This document shows, in pieces, positions 38,136 through 52,158 of a DNA stretch of 64,000 nucleotides. Each line of letters opens with the position of its first letter. Position 1 is the stretch's first letter. The DNA is from Sanderia malayensis. Taxonomy: Eukaryota; Cnidaria; Scyphozoa; Semaeostomeae; Pelagiidae. The notes beneath the pieces are model-generated. The model ran no database searches and was not told the DNA's origin. It saw nothing but the letters and a program-made list of their open reading frames with translations. The translations under genes and the position numbers were made by a program. Location of the stretch: assembly GCA_013076295.1 (NCBI GenBank), contig RQOL01000272.1, positions 30,333 to 94,332 on the forward strand, read 5' to 3'.

Positions 38136-39340
38136 CTACATCTTCTCCACTGGCAGCGCCCACCCTGCCGCCCCCCTGAAAGCCGTTTCTGAAAGTTGAT
38201 AACTTCAGTGTGAAGTTTGGAAAAAAATAGTTGCCTTCAAAAATGTAATCAATGGAAAATTTAAACTCAATCTCTAATAAAAATATATGAAAATGTAGGT
38301 AAGAAACAGCGAATCCGATAAAAATATTCACATTTCTTAACAATGTTGTTTGTAATTTTAAAGGAGCATTTGCTGCAGCCGAACAAAAGCCGTGAAACAA
38401 ATTATTCATCAGCCAACTTTTATAACACAAAAATTCTCCTAACGTGGTCAAAATTTGTCAATTTTAGCTAAAATTACACCAACACAAAGCTAATAGGTTG
38501 GGGAACATTTATCGATAGTATTTGGGTGAAAAAAACAAAGTTTTGGCAGGTAAAAATAAATTTTCGCAAGTGCAAAAACACAGGCGAGTTGCTTGAAAAT
38601 TTCGTGTTTTCCAGCAAAACCCAAACTCGGCCAAAACTGTCCAAAAAGAGAGGAAAATCGAGAAAACGAAAAGAACAACCCCAGATAACTTTAGTTCTGG
38701 TGTAAATAAACAGTTACGAAAGTTTAAATGGAGAAAATCGGCCCAGAACGAACCCGAGAAAATCAAAATTGTCTTCGTGTTTTGGTTAGGCCCTCGGCTC
38801 AACACAAAAAAGTGAGTTGAAACAAAACAAAACTCGTGCTATTTAAAGCCAAAAACAATTGAATAAAGGAAATACTTGAAATAATTGTTCACCAATTGTT
38901 TCCACAGGTCTTGACAACAATTGACACGTCTTTACAATTCATTTCCGGCACGTATTCACGTTTAAACCCGAGCAACTTGCCGCGCGTTCAACTAAAAAAA
39001 CACCTGCTTCTCCCTGCTCGTTTTGCATCTCATTAACTGGGTCGGCCGAACTTTCTAGAAAGTCGCACCACAAAATGGGCCATAACTCCGGAACCGCTTG
39101 GAGTAGAAATTAGCCACATAGTTTACTTTGATGAGCAGAATGCAGCGATCATTTCTATGGCGATTTGCACCCTTATTTGCACCCCAAAAAAAAGCCTTTA
39201 TGATATCAAGCACCGCCCCTTTGATCCCATTGTTTGGTGGAACGTTGCCATTGTTTTTTCGAACGTCGATTGTTCCGGAGACAATGACCTATTGTTTGGT
39301 CCCTCCGGGTCACGTGTGATCACATTTTATTATATAGAGA
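37592..39340 (-). mobile_element. Non-autonomous Helitron unit U1 (3' part missing at gap)
   Basis: On the minus strand it starts TCTCTATATAATAAAATG at 39340, runs about 1.2 kb, then enters the minisatellite (38135-37592) and the gap. It is the inverted counterpart of U0 (16934-18580). Readings on the minus strand near 38509-38805 are not kept in the other units and are not called. The two internal repeats found in U5 and U6 are fused into one here (about 38490-38530), as expected from a repeat-mediated deletion. Confidence 0.75.
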
Positions 39341-41777
39341 TAGCCGGAAGCCCGGTCGCTACGCTCCCTCCCCGGAGCCCCCCAAGCAACAAAAGTTTAA
39401 TGTGGTTGGCACGCTTCGCGCGCTGCATTCGCTCCCGCTCATGCCCATAAATACATACACACATACATACATACATACATACATACCTACATACATACAT
39501 ACATACATACATACATACATACATACAAACATACATACATACATACATACATGGGCCGGCTTCGGTCGCTTCGCTCCCTCCCCGGAGCCCGTCAAGAAGA
39601 CAAAGTTTAGTCTGGTTGGCGCGCTTCGCGCGCTGCATTCACTGCCGCTCATGCCGATACATACATACATACCCTACGATACATACCCTACAATACATAC
39701 CCTACGATACATACCCTACAATACATACCCTACAATAAATACCCTACAATAAATACCCTACAATAAATACCCTACAATACATACCCCACAACACATACCC
39801 TACAATAAACACCTTACAATAAATACCCTACAATACATACCCTACAATAAATACCCTACAATAAATACCGTACAATACATACCCTATAACACATACCCTA
39901 CAATACATACCCTACAATAAATACCCTACAATACATACCCTATAACACATACCCTACAATACATACCCTACAATACATACCGTACAATACATACCCTACA
40001 ATACATACCCTACAATACATACCCTACAATAAATACCCTATAATACATAACCTACATAACATACCCTACAATACATACCATAAAATACATACCCTACAAT
40101 ACATACCCTACAATACATACCTTACAATACATACCCTACAATACATAACTTACAATACATACCTTACAATACATACCCTACAACACATACCCTACAATAC
40201 ATACCCTACAATACATACCCTACAATACATACCCTACGATACATACCCTACAATACATACCCTACAATACATACCCTACAATACATACCCTACAATACAA
40301 ACCCTACAATATATACCCTACAATACATACCCTACAATAAATACTTTACAATACATACCTTACAATACATACCCTACATACCTTACAATACCCTACCATA
40401 CATACCTACATACCTTACAATACATACCCTACATAACATACCCTACAATACATACCCTACAATACAAACCCTACAATACATACTCTGCTATACATAACCT
40501 ACAATACATACCCTACAATACATACCCTACAATACATACCCTACAATAAATACCTTACAATACATAACCTACGATACATACCCTACAATATATACCCTAC
40601 AATACAAACCCTACAATAAAAACCCTACAATACATACCCTACAATAAATACCCTACAATAAATACCCTAGAATACATACCCTACAATACAAACCCTACAA
40701 TACATACCCTACAATACATACCCTACAATAAATACCCTACAATACATACCCTACCATACATACCCTACCATACTTCCCCCTGGCAAGCGACCACCCAGCG
40801 TCCACCCTGCCGCCCCCCTAAAAGCCGTTTCTTCCGAAAGTGAAAAAATGAATTCATCAACGTACTTTAAAAACACTAAAACTTTCAAATTAAATTAACG
40901 TGGCGAATTTTCGTCCTACAGAACCCACGAAAATATCAAAATGAAGCTAATAGCTTGGGGAACATTTATCGAAAGTATTTGGGTGAAAAAAAACAAAGTT
41001 TTGGCAGGTTAAAAAATAATTTTCGCAAATGCAAAACACACGCGTGTTGCTTGAAAATTTCGTGTTTTCTAGCAAAACCCAAACTCGGCCAAAACTGTCC
41101 AAAATCAGAGGAAAATCGACAAAAAAAAAAAACAAAGCCATATAACTTTAGTTCTTGGGTAAATAAACAGTTATCGAAAGTTTAAATGGAGAAAATCGGC
41201 CCAGAACGATCCGAGAAAATCAAAATTGTCTTCGTGTTTTGGTTAGGCCCTCGAGCCGAAAGAAAAACGTGAGTTGAAACAAAACAAAACTCGTGCTATT
41301 TTCAGCAAAAAACAATTGAATAAAAGGAAATACCTTGAAATAATTGTCCACACATTGTCTCCACCGGTCTTGACAACAATTGACACGTCTTTACAATTGA
41401 TTTCCGGCACGTATTCACGTTTAAACCCGAGCAACTTGCCGCCCGTTCAACTAAAAAAACACGTGCTTCTCCCTGCTCGTTTTGCATCTCATTAACTCCT
41501 TCCTCGGAACTTTCTAGAAAATCGGAACACAAAATGGGCGATAACTCCCGAACCGTTGGGAGTAGAAATTAGCGGAAAGCTTTACTTTCATCAGCACAAT
41601 GCAGCAATCATTTTCATACCAATTTACACCCTTATTGACCCCTAGAAAAAAAACCTTTGAGTGGCAACGCCCTCTCCTTTGATCCCATTGTCCGGTCGAA
41701 CGTCGATTGTTCACCAAACAATAGCCCATTGTTCACAGTCGGCGGGTCAAGTGTGATCACATTTTATTATATATAGA
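39341..41777 (-). mobile_element. Non-autonomous Helitron unit U2
   Basis: The minus-strand 5' end, TCTATATATAATAAAATG at 41777, directly abuts the CTAG of U3. The 3' end at 39341 reads GGCTA followed by TCTCTATA of U1, lacking the final G. The body is 41760-40790, the minisatellite 40775-39660. Two copies of the GC-rich terminus (39553-39655 and 39341-39437) are separated by CATA repeats (39446-39550). It has no coding capacity and presumably moves using the Rep-helicase of autonomous copies. Confidence 0.8.
39660..40775 (-). repeat. 14-bp minisatellite (unit U2)
   Basis: About 80 imperfect copies of ATACATACCCTACA with variants such as ATAAATACCCTACA. Confidence 0.93.
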
Positions 41778-44107
41778 CTAGCCGAGGCACTCGCTACGCT
41801 CGCTTCCCGGAGCCCGTCAAGTACAAAAAGTTTAATGTGGTTGGCGCGCTTCGCGCGCTGCATTCGCTCCCGCTCATGCCCATACATACATACATACATA
41901 CTACATACATACATACATACATACATACATACATACATACATACATACATGGGCCGGGTTCGGTCGCTTCGCTCCCTCCCCGGAGCCCGTCAAGTAAACA
42001 AAGCTTAATCTGGTTGGCGCACTTCGCGCGCTGCATTCGCTGCCGCTCATGCCCATACATACATACATACATACATACATACCTACATACATACATACAT
42101 ACATACATACATACATACCCTACATACATATATACATACATACATACATACATACATACATACATACCCTACATACATATACATACATACATACATACAT
42201 ACATACATACATACATACATACATACATACATACATACATACATACATACATACATACATACATACATACATACATACATACATACAAACATGGGCCCGT
42301 CAAATAGACAAAGCTTAATCTGGTTGGCGCGCTTCGCGCGCTGCATTCGCTACCGCTCATGCCCATACATACATACATACATACATACATACATACATAC
42401 ATACATACATACATACATACATACATACATACATACCCTACAATACATACCCTACAATACATACCCTACAATACATGCCCTACATAACATACCCTACTAT
42501 ATATACCCTACAATACATACCCTACAATACATACCCTACAATACATACCCTACAATACATACCCTACAATACATACCCTACAACACATACCCTACAATAC
42601 ATACCCTACAATACATAACCTACAACACATACCCTACAATACATACCCTACAATAAATACCCTACAATACATACCCTACAATACATACCCTACATAACAT
42701 ACCCTACAATACATACCCTACAATACATACCCTACATAACATACCCTACAATACATACCCTACAATACATACCCTTTAATACATACCCTACAATACATAC
42801 TTTACAATACATACCCTACATAACATACCCTACAATACATACCCTACAATACATACCCTACATAACATACCCTACATAACATACCCTACAATACATACCC
42901 TACAATACATACCCTACAATGCATACCCTACAATACATACCCTACAACACATACCCTACATAACATACCCTACAATACATACCCTACAATACATACCCTA
43001 CATAACATACCCTACAATAAATACCCTACAAAACATACCCTACAATACATACCCTACAATACATACCCTACGATACATACCCTACCATACACACCCTACC
43101 ATACTTCCCCCTGGCAAGCGACCACCCAGCGCCCACCCTGCCGCCCCCCTAAAAGCCGTTTCTTCTGAAAGTGAAAAAATGAATTCATCAACGTACTTTA
43201 AAAACACTAAAACTTTCAAATTAAATTAACGTGGCGAATTTTCGTCCTACAGAACCCACGAAAATATCAACATGAAGCTAATAGCTTGGCGAACATTTAT
43301 CGAAAGTATTTGGGTGAAAAAAAACAAAGTTTTTTCAGGTTAAAAATTAATTTTCGCAAATGCAAAACACACGCGTGTTGCTTGAAAATTTCGTGTTTCC
43401 CAGCAAAACCCAAACTCGGCCAAAACTGTCCAAAATCAGAGGAAAATCGACAAAAGAAAAAAACAAAGCCATATAGCTTTAGTTCTTGGGTAAATGAACA
43501 GTTATCGAAAGTTTAAATGGAGAAAATCGGCCCAGAACGACCCGAGAAAATCAAAATTGTCTTCGTGTTTTGGTTAGGCCCTCGAGCCGAAAGAAAAACG
43601 TGAGTTGAAACAAAACAAAACTCATGCTATTTTCAGCCAAAAACAATTGAATAAAGGAAATACCTTGAAATAATTGTCCACCAATTGTCTCCACAGGTCT
43701 TGACAACAATTGACACGTCTTTACAATTGATTTCCGGCACGTATTCACGTTTAAACCCGAGCAACTTGCCGCCCGTTCAACTAAAAAAACACCTGCTTTT
43801 CCCTGCTCGTTTTGCATCTCATTAACTCCGTTCTGGGAACTTTCTAGAAAGTCGGAACACAAAATGGGCCATAACTCCCGAACCGTTTGGAGTAGAAATT
43901 AGCCACATACTTTACTGTGATCGGCGCAATGCAGCGATCATTTTGATACCAATTTGAACCCTTATTCGCACCACACAAAAAAGCCTTTGTGTTCACAACG
44001 AAATTCCTTTGATCCCATTGTTTGGTCGAACGTCTATTGTTCGAGAGACAATGGAGCATTGTTTGGCGGGTTGGGGTCACGTGTCGACGTAGATTATATA
44101 TATTAGA
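41778..44107 (-). mobile_element. Non-autonomous Helitron unit U3
   Basis: The minus-strand 5' end at 44107 is of the second type, TCTAATATATATAATC then TACGTCGACACGTGACC. The 3' CTAG is at 41781-41778. The body is about 44090-43130, the minisatellite 43110-42430. Three GC-rich terminal blocks (about 42363-42291 partial, 42052-41951, 41882-41778) alternate with CATA runs. Confidence 0.8.
41880..43110 (-). repeat. CATA microsatellites and 14-bp minisatellite (unit U3)
   Basis: CATA runs at 41880-41950, 42050-42290 and 42362-42434, then TACCCTACAATACA repeats to 43110. GC-rich terminal blocks interrupt the CATA runs. Confidence 0.92.
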
Positions 44108-47100
44108 TAGCCGGGAGCCTGGTCGCTACGCTCCCTCCCCGGAGCCCCCCAAGCAACAAAAGTTTAATGTGGTTGGCGCGCTTCGCGCGCTGCATTCGCT
44201 CCCGCTCATGCCCATACATACATACATACATACCTACATACATACATACATACCTACATACCTACATACATACATACATACATACATATATACATACATA
44301 CATGAGCCGGGTTCGGTCGCTTCGCTCCCTCCCCGGAGCCTGTGAAGTAAACAAAGCTTAATCTGGTTGGCGCGCTTCGCGCGCTGCATTCGCTCCCGCT
44401 CATGCCCATACATACATACATACATACATACCCTACGATACATACCCTACAACACATACCCTACATAACATACCCTACAATACATACACTACAATACATA
44501 CCCTACATAACATACCCTACAATACATACCCTACAATACATACCCTACGATACATACCCTACAATACATACCCTACAATAAATACCCTACAATACATACC
44601 CTACAAAAAATATCCTACAATACATAACCTACAATACATACCCTACGATACATACCCTACAATACATACCCTACAATAAATACCCTACAATACATACCCT
44701 ACAATAAATACCTTACAATACATACCCTACAATAAATACCCTACAATACATACCCTACAATACATACCCTACGATACATACCCTACATCATACCCTACAA
44801 TACATACCCTACAATACATACCCTGCAATAAATACCTTACAATACATACCCTACAATAAATACCCTACAATACAAACCCTACGATACATACCCTACAATA
44901 CATACCCTACAATAAATACCCTACAATACATACCCTACAATAAATACCCTACAATACAAAACCTACAATACATACCCTACGATACATACCCTACAATACA
45001 TACCCTACAATAAATACCCTACAATACATACCCTACAATAAATACCTTACAATACATACCCTACAATAAATACCCTACAATACATACCCTACAATACATA
45101 CCCTACGATACATACCCTACAATACATACCCTACAATACATACCCTACAATACATACCCTGCAATAAATACCTTACAATACATACCCTACAATAAATACC
45201 CTACAATACATAACCTACAATACATACCCTACGATACATACCCTACAATACATACCCTACAATAAATACCCTACAATACATACCCTACAATAAATACCTT
45301 ACAATACATACCCTACAATAAATACCCTACAATACATACCCTACAATACATACCCTACGATACATACCCTACAATACATACCCTACATACATACCCTACA
45401 ATACATACCCTACAATACATACCCTACAATACATACCCTACAATAAATACCTTACAATACATACCCTACAATAAATACCCTACAATACATAACCTACAAT
45501 ACATACCCTACAATAAATGCCCTAGAATACATACCCTACAATAAATACCCTACAATACATACCCTACAATAAATATCCTACAATACATACCCTACAATAA
45601 ATACCCTGCAATAAATACCCTACAATACATACCCTACAACACATACCCTACATAACATACCCTACAATACATACCCTACAATACATACCCTACATAACAT
45701 ACCCTACAATACATACCCTACAATACATACCCTACGATACATACGATACATACCCTACAATCACCCTACAATAAATACCCTACAATACATACCCTACAAT
45801 AAATATCCTACAATACATACCCTACAATAAATACCCTGCAATAAATACCCTACAATACATACCCTACAACACATACCCTACATAACATACCCTACAATAC
45901 ATACCCTACAATACATACCCTACATAACATACCCTACATAACATACCCTACAATACATACCCTACAATACATATCCTACAATACATACCCTAAAATACAT
46001 ACCCTATAATACATACCCTACAATACATACCCTACAATAACTACCTTACAATACATACCCTACAATAAATACCTTACAATACATACCCTACAATAAATAC
46101 CCTACAATAAATACCCTACAATACATACCCTACAATACATACCCTACAATACATACCCTACATAACATACCCTACATAACATACCCTAAAATACATACCC
46201 TACAATACATATCCTACAATACATACCCTAAAATACATACCCTACAATACATACCCTACAATACATACCCTACATAACATACCCTACAATACATACCCTA
46301 CAATGCATACCCTACAATACATACCCTACAACACATACCCTACATATCATACCCTACAATACATACCCTACAATACATACCCAACAATACATACCCTACA
46401 ATACATACCCTACATAACATACCCTACATAACATACCCTACAATACATACCCTACAATACATACCCTACAATGCATACCCTACAATACAGACCCTACAAC
46501 ACATACCCTACATAACATACCCTACAATACTTACCCTACAATACATACCCTACATAACATACCCTACAATAAATACCCTACAAAACATACCCTACAATAC
46601 ATACCCTACAATACATACCCTACGATACATACCCTACCATACACACCCTACCATACTTCCCCCTGGCAAGCGACCACCCAGCGCCCACCCTGCCGCCCCC
46701 CTAAAAGCCGTTTCTTCTGAAAGTGAAAAAATGAATTCATCAACGTACTTTAAAAACACTAAAACTTTCAAATTAAATTAACGTGGCGAATTTTCGTCCT
46801 ACAGAACCCACGAAAATATCAACATGAAGCTAATAGCTTGGCGAACATTTATCGAAAGTATTTGGGTGAAAAAAAACAAAGTTTTGGCAGGTTAAAAATT
46901 AATTTTCGCAAATGCAAAACACACGCGTGTTGCGTGAAAATTTCGTGTTTCACAGCAAAACCCAAACTCGGCCAAAACTGTCCAAAATCAGAGGAAAATC
47001 GACAAACGAAAAAAAACAAAGCCATATAGCTTTAGTTCTTGGGTAAATGAACAGTTATCGAAAGTTTAAATGGAGACAATCGGCCCAGAACGACCCGAGA

Positions 47101-47662
47101 AAATCAAAATTGTCTTCGTGTTTTGGTTAGGCCCCTCGAGCCGAAAGAAAAACGTGAGTTGAAACAAAACAAAACTCGTGCTATTTTCAGCCAAAAACAA
47201 TTGAATAAAGGAAATACCTTGAAATAATTGTCCACCAATTGTCTCCACAGGTCTTGACAACAATTGACACGTTCTTTACAATTGATTTCCGGCACGTATT
47301 CACGTTTAAACCGAGCAACTTGCCGCCCGTTCAACTAAAAAAACACGTGCTTCTCCCTGCTCGTTTTGCATCTCATTAACTCCGTCCTGGGAACTTTCTA
47401 GAAAGTCGGAACACAAAATGGGTCATAAACTCCCGAACCGTTTGGAGTAGAAATTAGCCACATACTTTACTGTGATCGGCGCAATGCAGCGATCATTTTG
47501 ATACCAATTTGAACCCTTCTTCGCACCACACAAAAAAGCCTTTGTGTTCACAACGAAATTCCTTTGATCCCATTGTTTGGTCGAACGTCTATTGTTCGAG
47601 AGACAATGGAGCATTGTTTGGCGGGTTGGGGTCACATGTCGACGTAGATTATATATATTAGA
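44108..47662 (-). mobile_element. Non-autonomous Helitron unit U4 (longest)
   Basis: The minus-strand 5' end, TCTAATATATATAATC, is at 47662, abutting CTAG of U5. The 3' end at 44108 reads GGCTA, one G short of CTAG. The body is 47640-46670. The minisatellite is the largest in the window (46655-44430), which explains the 3.56-kb length. Two terminal blocks lie at 44407-44303 and 44215-44108. Confidence 0.8.
44430..46655 (-). repeat. Expanded 14-bp minisatellite (unit U4)
   Basis: About 2.2 kb, roughly 160 copies. Larger blocks are themselves repeated: the order of variants at about 45541-45690 recurs at about 45770-45930, including rare ATCCTACA and CCTGCAATA variants. Confidence 0.93.
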
Positions 47663-49908
47663 CTAGCCGGGGGCACTCGCTACGCTCGCTTCCCGGAGCC
47701 CTTCAAGTACAAAAAGTTTAATGTGGTTGGCGCCCTTCGCGCGCTGCATTCGCTCCCGCTCATGCCCATACATACATACATACATACATACATACATACC
47801 CTACAATACATACCCTACAATACATACCCTACAATACATACCCTACATATACCTACTATACTTACCCTACAATACATACCCTACAATACATACCTACAAA
47901 ACTACCCTACAATACATACCTACAATAAATACCCACAATACATACCCTACAATACATACCCTACATAACATACCCTACAATACATACCCTACAATGCATA
48001 CCCTACATAACATACCCTACAATACATACCCTACAATACATACCCTAAAATAACATACCCTACAATACATACCCTACAATAACATACCTACATACCCTAC
48101 AATACATACCCTAAAATACATACCCTAAAATACATACCCTAAAATACATACCCTAAAATACATACCCTAAAATACATACCCTACAATACATACCCTACAT
48201 ACATACTTACATACCATACTCTACAATACATACCCTACATACCCTAAAATACATACCCTAAAATACATACCCTAAAATACATACCCTACAATACATACCC
48301 TACATACATACTCTTACAATACATACCCTACAATACATACCCTACAATACATACCTTACAATACATACCCTACAATACATAACCTACAATACATACCCTA
48401 CCATACATACCCTACAATACACACGACGCCACATTTCTAAAGAAAGTAAAGGTGGGAGGTCGAATCTTCCCCCCTGCCAAGCGACCGCCCCGCGCCCACG
48501 CTGCCCCCCTGAAAGCCGCTTCCGATAGTTGCTAGCTTCAGTGTGAAGTTTGAAAAAAAAAAAGTTGCCTTCAAAATTAAATCAATCTTGGAAAATTTAA
48601 ACTCAATCTGTAATAAAAAATATATCAAACCGTAGCTAAGGAAACAGCGAATCCGATAAATATATTCACATTTCTTAACAGTGTTGTTTGAATTTTAAGA
48701 GAGTATTTAGTGCAGCCCAACACAAAAGCCGTGAAAAAATTTATTCATCAGCCAACTTTAAGGAACACAAAAATTCCCCTAACTTGGTCAAAATTTGTCC
48801 ATTTGAACTCAAATTACACCAGCATGAAGCTAATACCTTGGCAAATAAATATCGAAAGTACTTGGGTGCATATGAAAAGCTTTCGCAATTTTAGTTGTAA
48901 ATTTTTGAAGTCCAAGACATGATTTTCTTCATAAAAAATAGCCGTGAAATCAAACCCTTGCAAAAAATAGCATTTCAAACACGATTCACCAAGTTTCAAA
49001 TTAAATTAACGTGGCCAATTTTTGTCCTACACACCCCACGAAAATATCAACATGAAGCTAATAGCTTGGCGAACATTTATCGAAAGTATTTGGGTGAAAA
49101 AAACAAAGTTTTGGCAGGTTAAAAATTAATTTTCGCAAATGCAAAACACACACGTGTTGCTTGAAAATGTCGTGTTTTCCAGCAAAATCCAAACTCGGCT
49201 AAAACTATCCAAAAACAGAGGAAAATCAGCAAAACAAAAAAAACAAAGCCAGATAACTTTAGTTCTCGTGTAAATAAACAGTTATCGAAAGTTTAAATGG
49301 ACAAAATCGGCCCAGAACGACCCGAGAAAATCAAAATTGTCTTCGTGTTTTGGTTAGGCCCTCGAGCCGAAAGAAAAACGTGAGGTTAAACAAAACAAAA
49401 CTCGTGCTATTTCAACCAAAAACAATTAAATAAAGGAAATACCTTGAAATAATTGTCCACCAATTGTCTCCACAGGTCCTGACAACAATTGACACGTCTT
49501 TACAATTGATTTCCGGCACGTATTCACGTTTAAACCCGAGTAACTTGCCGCACGTTCAACTAAAGAAACACGTGCTTCTCCCTGCTCGCTTTGCATCTCA
49601 TTAACTCCGTCCTCGGAACTTTCTAGAAGGTCGGAACACAAAATGGGCCATAACTCCCGAACGGCTGGGGTTAGAAATTAGCGGATTGCTTTACTTTTAT
49701 CGGCAGAATGCAGCGATCATTTTGGTACCAATTTCAACCCTTATTGACCCCCAGGAAAAAAGCCTTTATGATATCAAGCCCCGCTCCTTTGATCCCATTG
49801 TTTGGTCGAACGTCGATTGTTCAAAAGACAATGGTGATTGTTCACCAAACAATAGCCCATTGTTTAGAGTCGGCGGGTCACGTGTGATCACATTTTATTA
49901 TATATAGA
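47663..49908 (-). mobile_element. Non-autonomous Helitron unit U5
   Basis: The minus-strand 5' end, TCTATATATAATAAAATG, is at 49908; the 3' CTAG is at 47666-47663. The body (49890-48430) holds two direct repeats of about 45 bp (48824-48870 and 49051-49097) spaced 227 bp apart. These repeats appear recombined in U0 and U1. The minisatellite is 48425-47795. There is one terminal block only. Confidence 0.82.
47766..48425 (-). repeat. CATA and 14-bp minisatellite (unit U5)
   Basis: Short CATA run then irregular TACCCTACAATACA repeats with many single-base losses between 47845 and 48100 and runs of the TACCCTAAAATACA variant. Confidence 0.9.
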
Positions 49909-52158
49909 CTAGCCGGGGGCACTCGCTACGCTCGCTTCCCGGAGCCCTTCAAGTACAAAAAGTTTAATGTGGTTGGCGCGCTTCGTGCGCTGCATTTGCT
50001 CCCGCTCATGCCCATACATACATACATACATACATACCTACATACATGCATACATACATACATACATACATACATACATACATGCATACATACATACCTA
50101 CATACATACATACATACATACATACATACATACATGAGCCAGGTTCGGTCGCTTCGCTCCCTCCCCGGAGCCCGTCAAGTAAACAAAGCTTAATCTGGTT
50201 GGCGCGCTTTGCGCGCTGCGTTCGCTGCCGCTCATGCCCATACATACATACATACATACATACATACATACCCTACAATACATAACCTACAATACATACC
50301 CTACAATACATACCCTACAATACATACCTTACAATACATACCTTACAATACATACCCTACAATACATACCTTACAATACATACCCTACAATACATACCCT
50401 ACAATACATACCCTACATAACATACCCTACTATACATACCCTACAATACATACCCTACCATACACACCCTACAATACATACCCTACAATAAATACCCTAC
50501 ATAACATACCCTACTATACATACCCTACAATACATACCCTACCATACACACCCTACAATACATACCCTACAATAAATACCCTACGATACATAACCTACAA
50601 TACATACCTTACAATACATACCCTACAATACATACCCTACAATACATACCCTACAATACATACCATACAATACATACCCTACAATACATACCCTTCAATA
50701 CATACAATACGACGCAACATTTCTAAAGAAAGTGAAGGTGGGAGGTCAAATCTTCCCCCTGCCAAGCGACCGCCTGCGCCCATGCTGCCCCCCTGAAAGC
50801 CGCGAGAGTTGATAGCTTGTGAAGTTTGAAAAAAAAAGTTGCCTTCAAAAATTTAATCAATCCTGGAAATTTAAACTCAATCTCTAATAAAAAATACATC
50901 AAACTGTAGCTGAGGAAACAGCGAATCCGATGAAAATAATAACATTTCTTAACAGCGTTCTTTTGAATTTTAAGAGGATTTACTGCAGCCAAAGACAAAA
51001 ACCGTGAAAAAATTTATTCATCAGCCAATTTCAAAAAAACAAAAATTCCCCTAAATTGGTCAAAATTTGTCCATTTTAACTCAAATTACACCAACATGAA
51101 GCTGATACCTTGGCGAATAAGTATCGAAAGTTATTGGTGCATTTGAAATGCTTTTCGCAAATTTAGTTGGGTATTTTTGAAGCTCAAGACATGATTTAGT
51201 GATCAAAAACAGCCGTGAAATCAAACCCGTGCAAAAAAATAGCAATTGAAACACGATTCACCAACTTTCAAATTCAATTAGCTTAACCAATTTTTGCCCT
51301 ACACACCCCACGAAAATATCAACATGAAGCTAATAGCTTTGCGAACATATACCGAAAGTATTTGGGTGAAAAAAACAAAGTTTTGGCAGGTTAAAAATTA
51401 ATTTCGCAAATGCAAAAACACACGCGTGTTGCTTGAAAATTTCGTGTTTTCCAGCAAAACCCAAACTCTGCTAAAACTGTCCAAAAACATTAGAAGATCA
51501 GGTAAACAAAAAAACAAAGCCATATAACTTTAGTTCTTGTGTAAATAAACAGTTATCGAAAGTTTAAATGGAGAAAATCGGCCCAGAACGACCCGAGAAA
51601 ATCAAAATGGTCTTCGTGTTTTGGTTAGGCCCTTGCTTCAACACAAAAAACGTGAGGTTAAACAAAACAAAACTCGTGCTATTTTCAGCCAAAAACAATT
51701 AAATAAAGAAATACCTTGAAATAATTGCCCACCAATTGTCTCCACAGGTCTTGACAACAATTGACACGTCTTTACAATTATTTCCGGCACGTATTCACCT
51801 TTAAACCCGAGCAACTTGCCGCCCCTTCAACAAAAAAACACGTGCTTCTCCCTGCTCGTTTTGCATCTCATTAACTCTGTCCTCGGAACGTTCTAGAAAC
51901 TCGGAACACAAAATGGGCCATAACTCCCGAACCGCTGGGGTTAGAAATTAGCGGAAAGCTTTAGTTTCATCAGCACAACGCAGCGATCATTTCCATCCCA
52001 ATTTGCACCCTTATTGACCCCCAGGAAAAAAGCCTTTGAGTGGCAACGCCCGCTCCTTTGATCCCATTGTTCGGTCGAACGTCGATTGTTCACCAAACAA
52101 TAGCCCATTGTGGAGCCTTTCCTGGTCACGTGTCGACGTAGATTATATAATAGAGAGA
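49909..52158 (-). mobile_element. Non-autonomous Helitron unit U6, joined directly to copy D
   Basis: The minus-strand 5' end, TCTCTCTATTATATAATC, at 52158 directly follows the CTAG of copy D (52162-52159). The 3' CTAG is at 49912-49909. The body (52140-50715) keeps both direct repeats (about 51096-51140 and 51328-51372). The minisatellite is 50710-50265. Two terminal blocks lie at 50240-50132 and 50012-49909, with CATA between. Confidence 0.82.
50010..50710 (-). repeat. CATA and 14-bp minisatellite (unit U6)
   Basis: CATA runs at 50010-50133 and 50238-50270 flank a terminal block, then TACCCTACAATACA repeats to 50710. Long Tyr/Thr-rich readings here are repeat products. Confidence 0.92.

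Noticed and set aside
38509..38805. 98-codon minus-strand reading in unit U1
   Set aside because: The same DNA in U0 and U2-U6 is not open in that frame; typical of a non-coding element body.
39402..42656. Long readings of Tyr-Ile-His-Thr and Met-Tyr-Val-Cys repeats
   Set aside because: They are translations of CATA and minisatellite repeats on both strands and change frame with repeat number.
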